13,827 nucleotides of DNA from DASYYE01 sp035946955 (GTDB lineage Bacteria; Actinomycetota; Actinomycetes; Streptosporangiales; Streptosporangiaceae). The position numbers and the translations under genes were made by a program. Positions 12,483 through 13,827 of this stretch are shown piece after piece (the first letter of the stretch is position 1; each line of letters opens with the position of its first letter). The stretch is taken from contig DASYYE010000553.1 of NCBI GenBank assembly GCA_035946955.1, positions 1 through 13,827 of the forward strand, read 5' to 3'. Below the pieces are notes generated by a model. The model saw only the letters and a list, made by a program, of their open reading frames with translations, was not told where the DNA came from and did no database searches.

Positions 12483-12779
12483 ATGAAGATCGGTCTGCTG
12501 GCGCGTATCGAGGCCAAGCCCGAGTACGCCGACAAGGTCGAGGCGATGCTACGCGAGGCGGCGGCATTGGCCAAGCAGGAGGAGTACACAGTGACCTGGT
12601 TCTCGTTCCGCCTCGACGCCACCACATTCGGGGTGTTCGACACGTTCGAGGACGAGCAGGGGCGCCAGGGCCATCTGGGAGGCAAGATCGCCGCCGCGCT
12701 CATGGATGCTGCGGAGACCATGCTCAGTTCGGCTCCGGTCATCACCCCCGTGGACCTGCTCGGAGTCAAGGTCTCCTGA
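12483..12779 (+). CDS. Antibiotic biosynthesis monooxygenase (ABM)-domain protein
   Basis: A 98-residue protein filling a single ABM/dimeric alpha-beta barrel domain, beginning MKIGLLARIEAKPEYADKVE and continuing TVTWFSFRLDATTFGVFDTF and GHLGGKIAAALM. Family members of this size act as cofactor-free quinol or heme monooxygenases, or simply bind small aromatic ligands as dimers; YgiN-like quinol oxygenase is the nearest analogue. ATG 12483 follows AGGGG by 8 nt, an ideal ribosome site; the in-frame GTG at 12474 overlaps that site. The gene is divergent from the GlxA-like regulator. The substrate is unknown; protection against quinones or aldehydes is only a guess from the family. Confidence 0.88.
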   Translation: MKIGLLARIEAKPEYADKVEAMLREAAALAKQEEYTVTWFSFRLDATTFGVFDTFEDEQGRQGHLGGKIAAALMDAAETMLSSAPVITPVDLLGVKVS

Positions 12780-12832
12780 CGGGGGCCCATGGGCCACCCT
12801 GGCAAGATCTTGTCCGAGGCATGCAAAACTGC

Positions 12833-12868
12833 GCACCGGCCCATCCGGGACTGGCGAAGGACCGGTGC
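12833..12868. terminator. Hairpin after the ABM gene
   Basis: GCACCGG (12833-12839) and CCGGTGC (12862-12868) form a 7-bp stem with a 22-nt loop in the gap between two convergent genes. A perfect palindrome, GGCCCATGGGCC (12784-12795), lies just after the ABM stop. Neither has a T-tract; termination is inferred from position only. Confidence 0.35.
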
Positions 12869-12890
12869 TCCACGGCGGCAGTAACACAGG

Positions 12891-12909
12891 GACGGCCACA
12901 GCGGCCGTC
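12891..12909 (-). terminator. Hairpin at the end of the DUF397 gene
   Basis: GACGGCC (12891-12897) pairs perfectly with GGCCGTC (12903-12909) around a 5-nt loop and overlaps the DUF397 stop codon. It is a likely bidirectional terminator for the convergent ABM and DUF397 genes, although the T-rich tail is weak. Confidence 0.5.
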
Positions 12910-13126
12910 AGGCCAGGTCGTCGAGCCTTCCGGCCTTGATACTGCCCACCAGGGACTGCCATTGCGCGGGTGTCCAGCGAAGCATGTGGCCACGGGGCTC
13001 CGCTGAGTCCCGTACGAGGATCATCCCGTCGTCGCTGCTGCCTACTTCCAGGCATTCCGACGAAGCACAGAAGCTGGCCTTCCGCCATGCAGGCTGCGCT
13101 GCCTGCCTGGCTAGGTCTGATGGCAT
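12908..13126 (-). CDS. DUF397-domain protein, partner of an XRE/DUF5753 regulator
   Basis: A 72-residue protein covered by one DUF397 domain: WRKASFCASSECLEV, then ILVRDSAEPRGHMLRWTPAQW and a final helix, SLVGSIKAGRLDDL. These short proteins are typical of filamentous actinomycetes and usually sit beside an XRE-type regulator with a DUF5753 domain, as in the WhiJ-like gene pairs of Streptomyces that influence development and secondary metabolism. That partner lies upstream on the same strand. ATG 13126 is chosen because GAGAGG lies 10 nt before it; a TTG at 13150 is possible but lacks a ribosome site. Two hairpin terminators separate it from the regulator gene, so it may be transcribed on its own or by read-through. 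Confidence 0.85.
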   Translation of the reverse strand: MPSDLARQAAQPAWRKASFCASSECLEVGSSDDGMILVRDSAEPRGHMLRWTPAQWQSLVGSIKAGRLDDLA

Positions 13127-13152
13127 GGTAAGTGTGCCTCTCCCGTTCAAGG

Positions 13153-13189
13153 AAAAGCGCGACCGCCCAGCCAGGTACCTGGCCGGGCG
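13153..13189 (-). terminator. Intrinsic terminator, copy 2 (nearer the DUF397 gene)
   Basis: GCCAGGTACCTGGC (13170-13183) is a perfect palindrome extended by CGCCC/GGGCG to 13164-13189 with one mismatch. On the minus strand it is followed within 7 nt by TTTTCC (13151-13156). It is the second of two terminators after the XRE gene. Confidence 0.65.
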
Positions 13190-13212
13190 GCAGCGTCTAT
13201 CCGGTCAAATGG

Positions 13213-13258
13213 AAAAGAGCTACCGCCGCTCAGCGTCCCTCACCCTGCTGAGCGGTAG
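13213..13258 (-). terminator. Intrinsic terminator, copy 1, overlapping the end of the XRE gene
   Basis: On the minus strand CTACCGCTCAGC (13247-13258) pairs with GCTGAGCGGCGGTAG (13220-13234) with a 3-nt bulge and a 12-nt loop, followed by CTCTTTTCC. The upstream arm lies inside the last codons of the XRE gene. This is a standard rho-independent terminator. Confidence 0.75.
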
Positions 13259-13827
13259 TTAGCGATCATCGCGGACATCTTGTCACGTGTCTCGTCGTCA
13301 CTCCAGGCCATTGCACGCAAAGTCCTAAAAGTCACGTTATATACCTCGATGTCGTGCGAATCATCCAGGTATTGGTCTTCGGTCAGCCCTTCGATAAAGA
13401 CGACATCGGAGACCGTGGGCTGGGCGAACCGCAAGATGATGAACTTGTTGTTCCCAGCGGGGAGCGCTCCAGCACTGTAGGGGATCACCCGGATGCTGAC
13501 GTGGGGGAGTTGAGACAGCTCAACCAGTCGTTCGAGCTGCGTGGCCATGGTGTCGGGGCTGCCGACGACGCGGTGCAGCACTGACTCGTCCATGGCCGTT
13601 TCGAAGCGCGGGGCGCGCTCGGAGTAGAGGAGTTGCTGGCGGAGGATCCTCGCGTCCACGCTCTGTTCGACGATGTCGGGCGACCAGCGCGGTACCGCCC
13701 CGTGCGCCACGGCCCGTGCGTAGTCGAGTGTCTGCAGCAGACCGGGGATGTAGCCCAGGCCGAAGTCGCTGATCGAGGCCGCCGCAGCTTCCAGCCCGAC
13801 GTACTCGCTATAGGACAGGGCCTGCCA
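13240..13827 (-). CDS. XRE-family regulator, DUF5753 part (N-terminus outside window)
   Basis: The last 195 residues of a helix-turn-helix regulator; the gene runs off the window end and the XRE DNA-binding part is not visible. What remains is a full DUF5753 domain: YVGLEAAAASISDFGLGYIPGLLQTLDYARA, then RQQLLYSERAPRFETAMDES, QLERLVELSQLPHVSIRVIPYSAGA, FIILRFAQPTVSDVVFIEGL and a C-terminal helix ending MSAMIANYRSAG. Such proteins are abundant in Streptomyces and relatives, pair with DUF397 proteins and affect development or antibiotic production; the ligand of DUF5753 is unknown. The GTG at 13710 is internal, because clear family sequence continues upstream of it. The stop overlaps a terminator hairpin. 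Confidence 0.93.
   Translation of the reverse strand, partial: WQALSYSEYVGLEAAAASISDFGLGYIPGLLQTLDYARAVAHGAVPRWSPDIVEQSVDARILRQQLLYSERAPRFETAMDESVLHRVVGSPDTMATQLERLVELSQLPHVSIRVIPYSAGALPAGNNKFIILRFAQPTVSDVVFIEGLTEDQYLDDSHDIEVYNVTFRTLRAMAWSDDETRDKMSAMIANYRSAG

Overview
The window is high-GC DNA from an actinomycete, most likely a filamentous, soil-type member of the Actinomycetota. The pointers are many GTG starts, actinobacterial CysS and RlmB types, a multidomain secreted chitinase with a DasR-like operator, a SigE-family sigma factor, and an XRE(DUF5753)/DUF397 regulator pair. No genus can be fixed from the sequence.

Layout. (1) 1-407 (+): 3' end of an HgmA-type homogentisate 1,2-dioxygenase. 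(2) 433-915 (-): SigE-type ECF sigma factor that stops where the promoter-binding helix-turn-helix should begin. (3) 1035-1096: two strong hairpins, then on the minus strand a secreted GH18 chitinase (1120-3780) with a dre-like operator over its predicted -35. (4) About 500 bp of hairpins and repeats (3973-4469) between the chitinase and cysS. (5) cysS and rlmB, a plus-strand housekeeping pair. (6) An AlkB-like dioxygenase with a consensus -10 and an apparently leaderless start, meeting an EamA/DMT transporter stop-to-stop. (7) Divergent from the transporter, a metallo-beta-lactamase-fold hydrolase; the gap holds a symmetric operator-like palindrome. (8) tRNA-Thr(UGU). (9) A FlaR-like P-loop kinase. 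(10) A decayed IS630-type transposase fragment followed by about 490 bp without a supportable gene. (11) A divergent GlxA-like regulator and small ABM-domain monooxygenase. (12) A DUF397 protein and, upstream on the same strand, its XRE/DUF5753 partner, cut by the window edge; two near-identical hairpin-plus-T-tract terminators lie between them.

Functional reading. cysS/rlmB serve translation, as does the tRNA. The chitinase is probably induced by the DasR/N-acetylglucosamine system. GlxA-like/ABM is a plausible regulator-target pair, and XRE/DUF397 a classic actinomycete pair. The other genes look like independent accessory units.

Most unusual are the structured repeat cluster between the chitinase and cysS, including an exact 27-nt direct repeat whose intervening complement could pair with either copy; the 41-bp symmetric site at 8826-8866; the duplicated terminators; and the sigma factor without region 4.2. 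I found no convincing wholly new multi-gene system. Three genes (cysS, alkB-like, glxA-like) show a TANNNT box 6-7 nt before the start codon and little or no Shine-Dalgarno sequence, which suggests leaderless transcripts.
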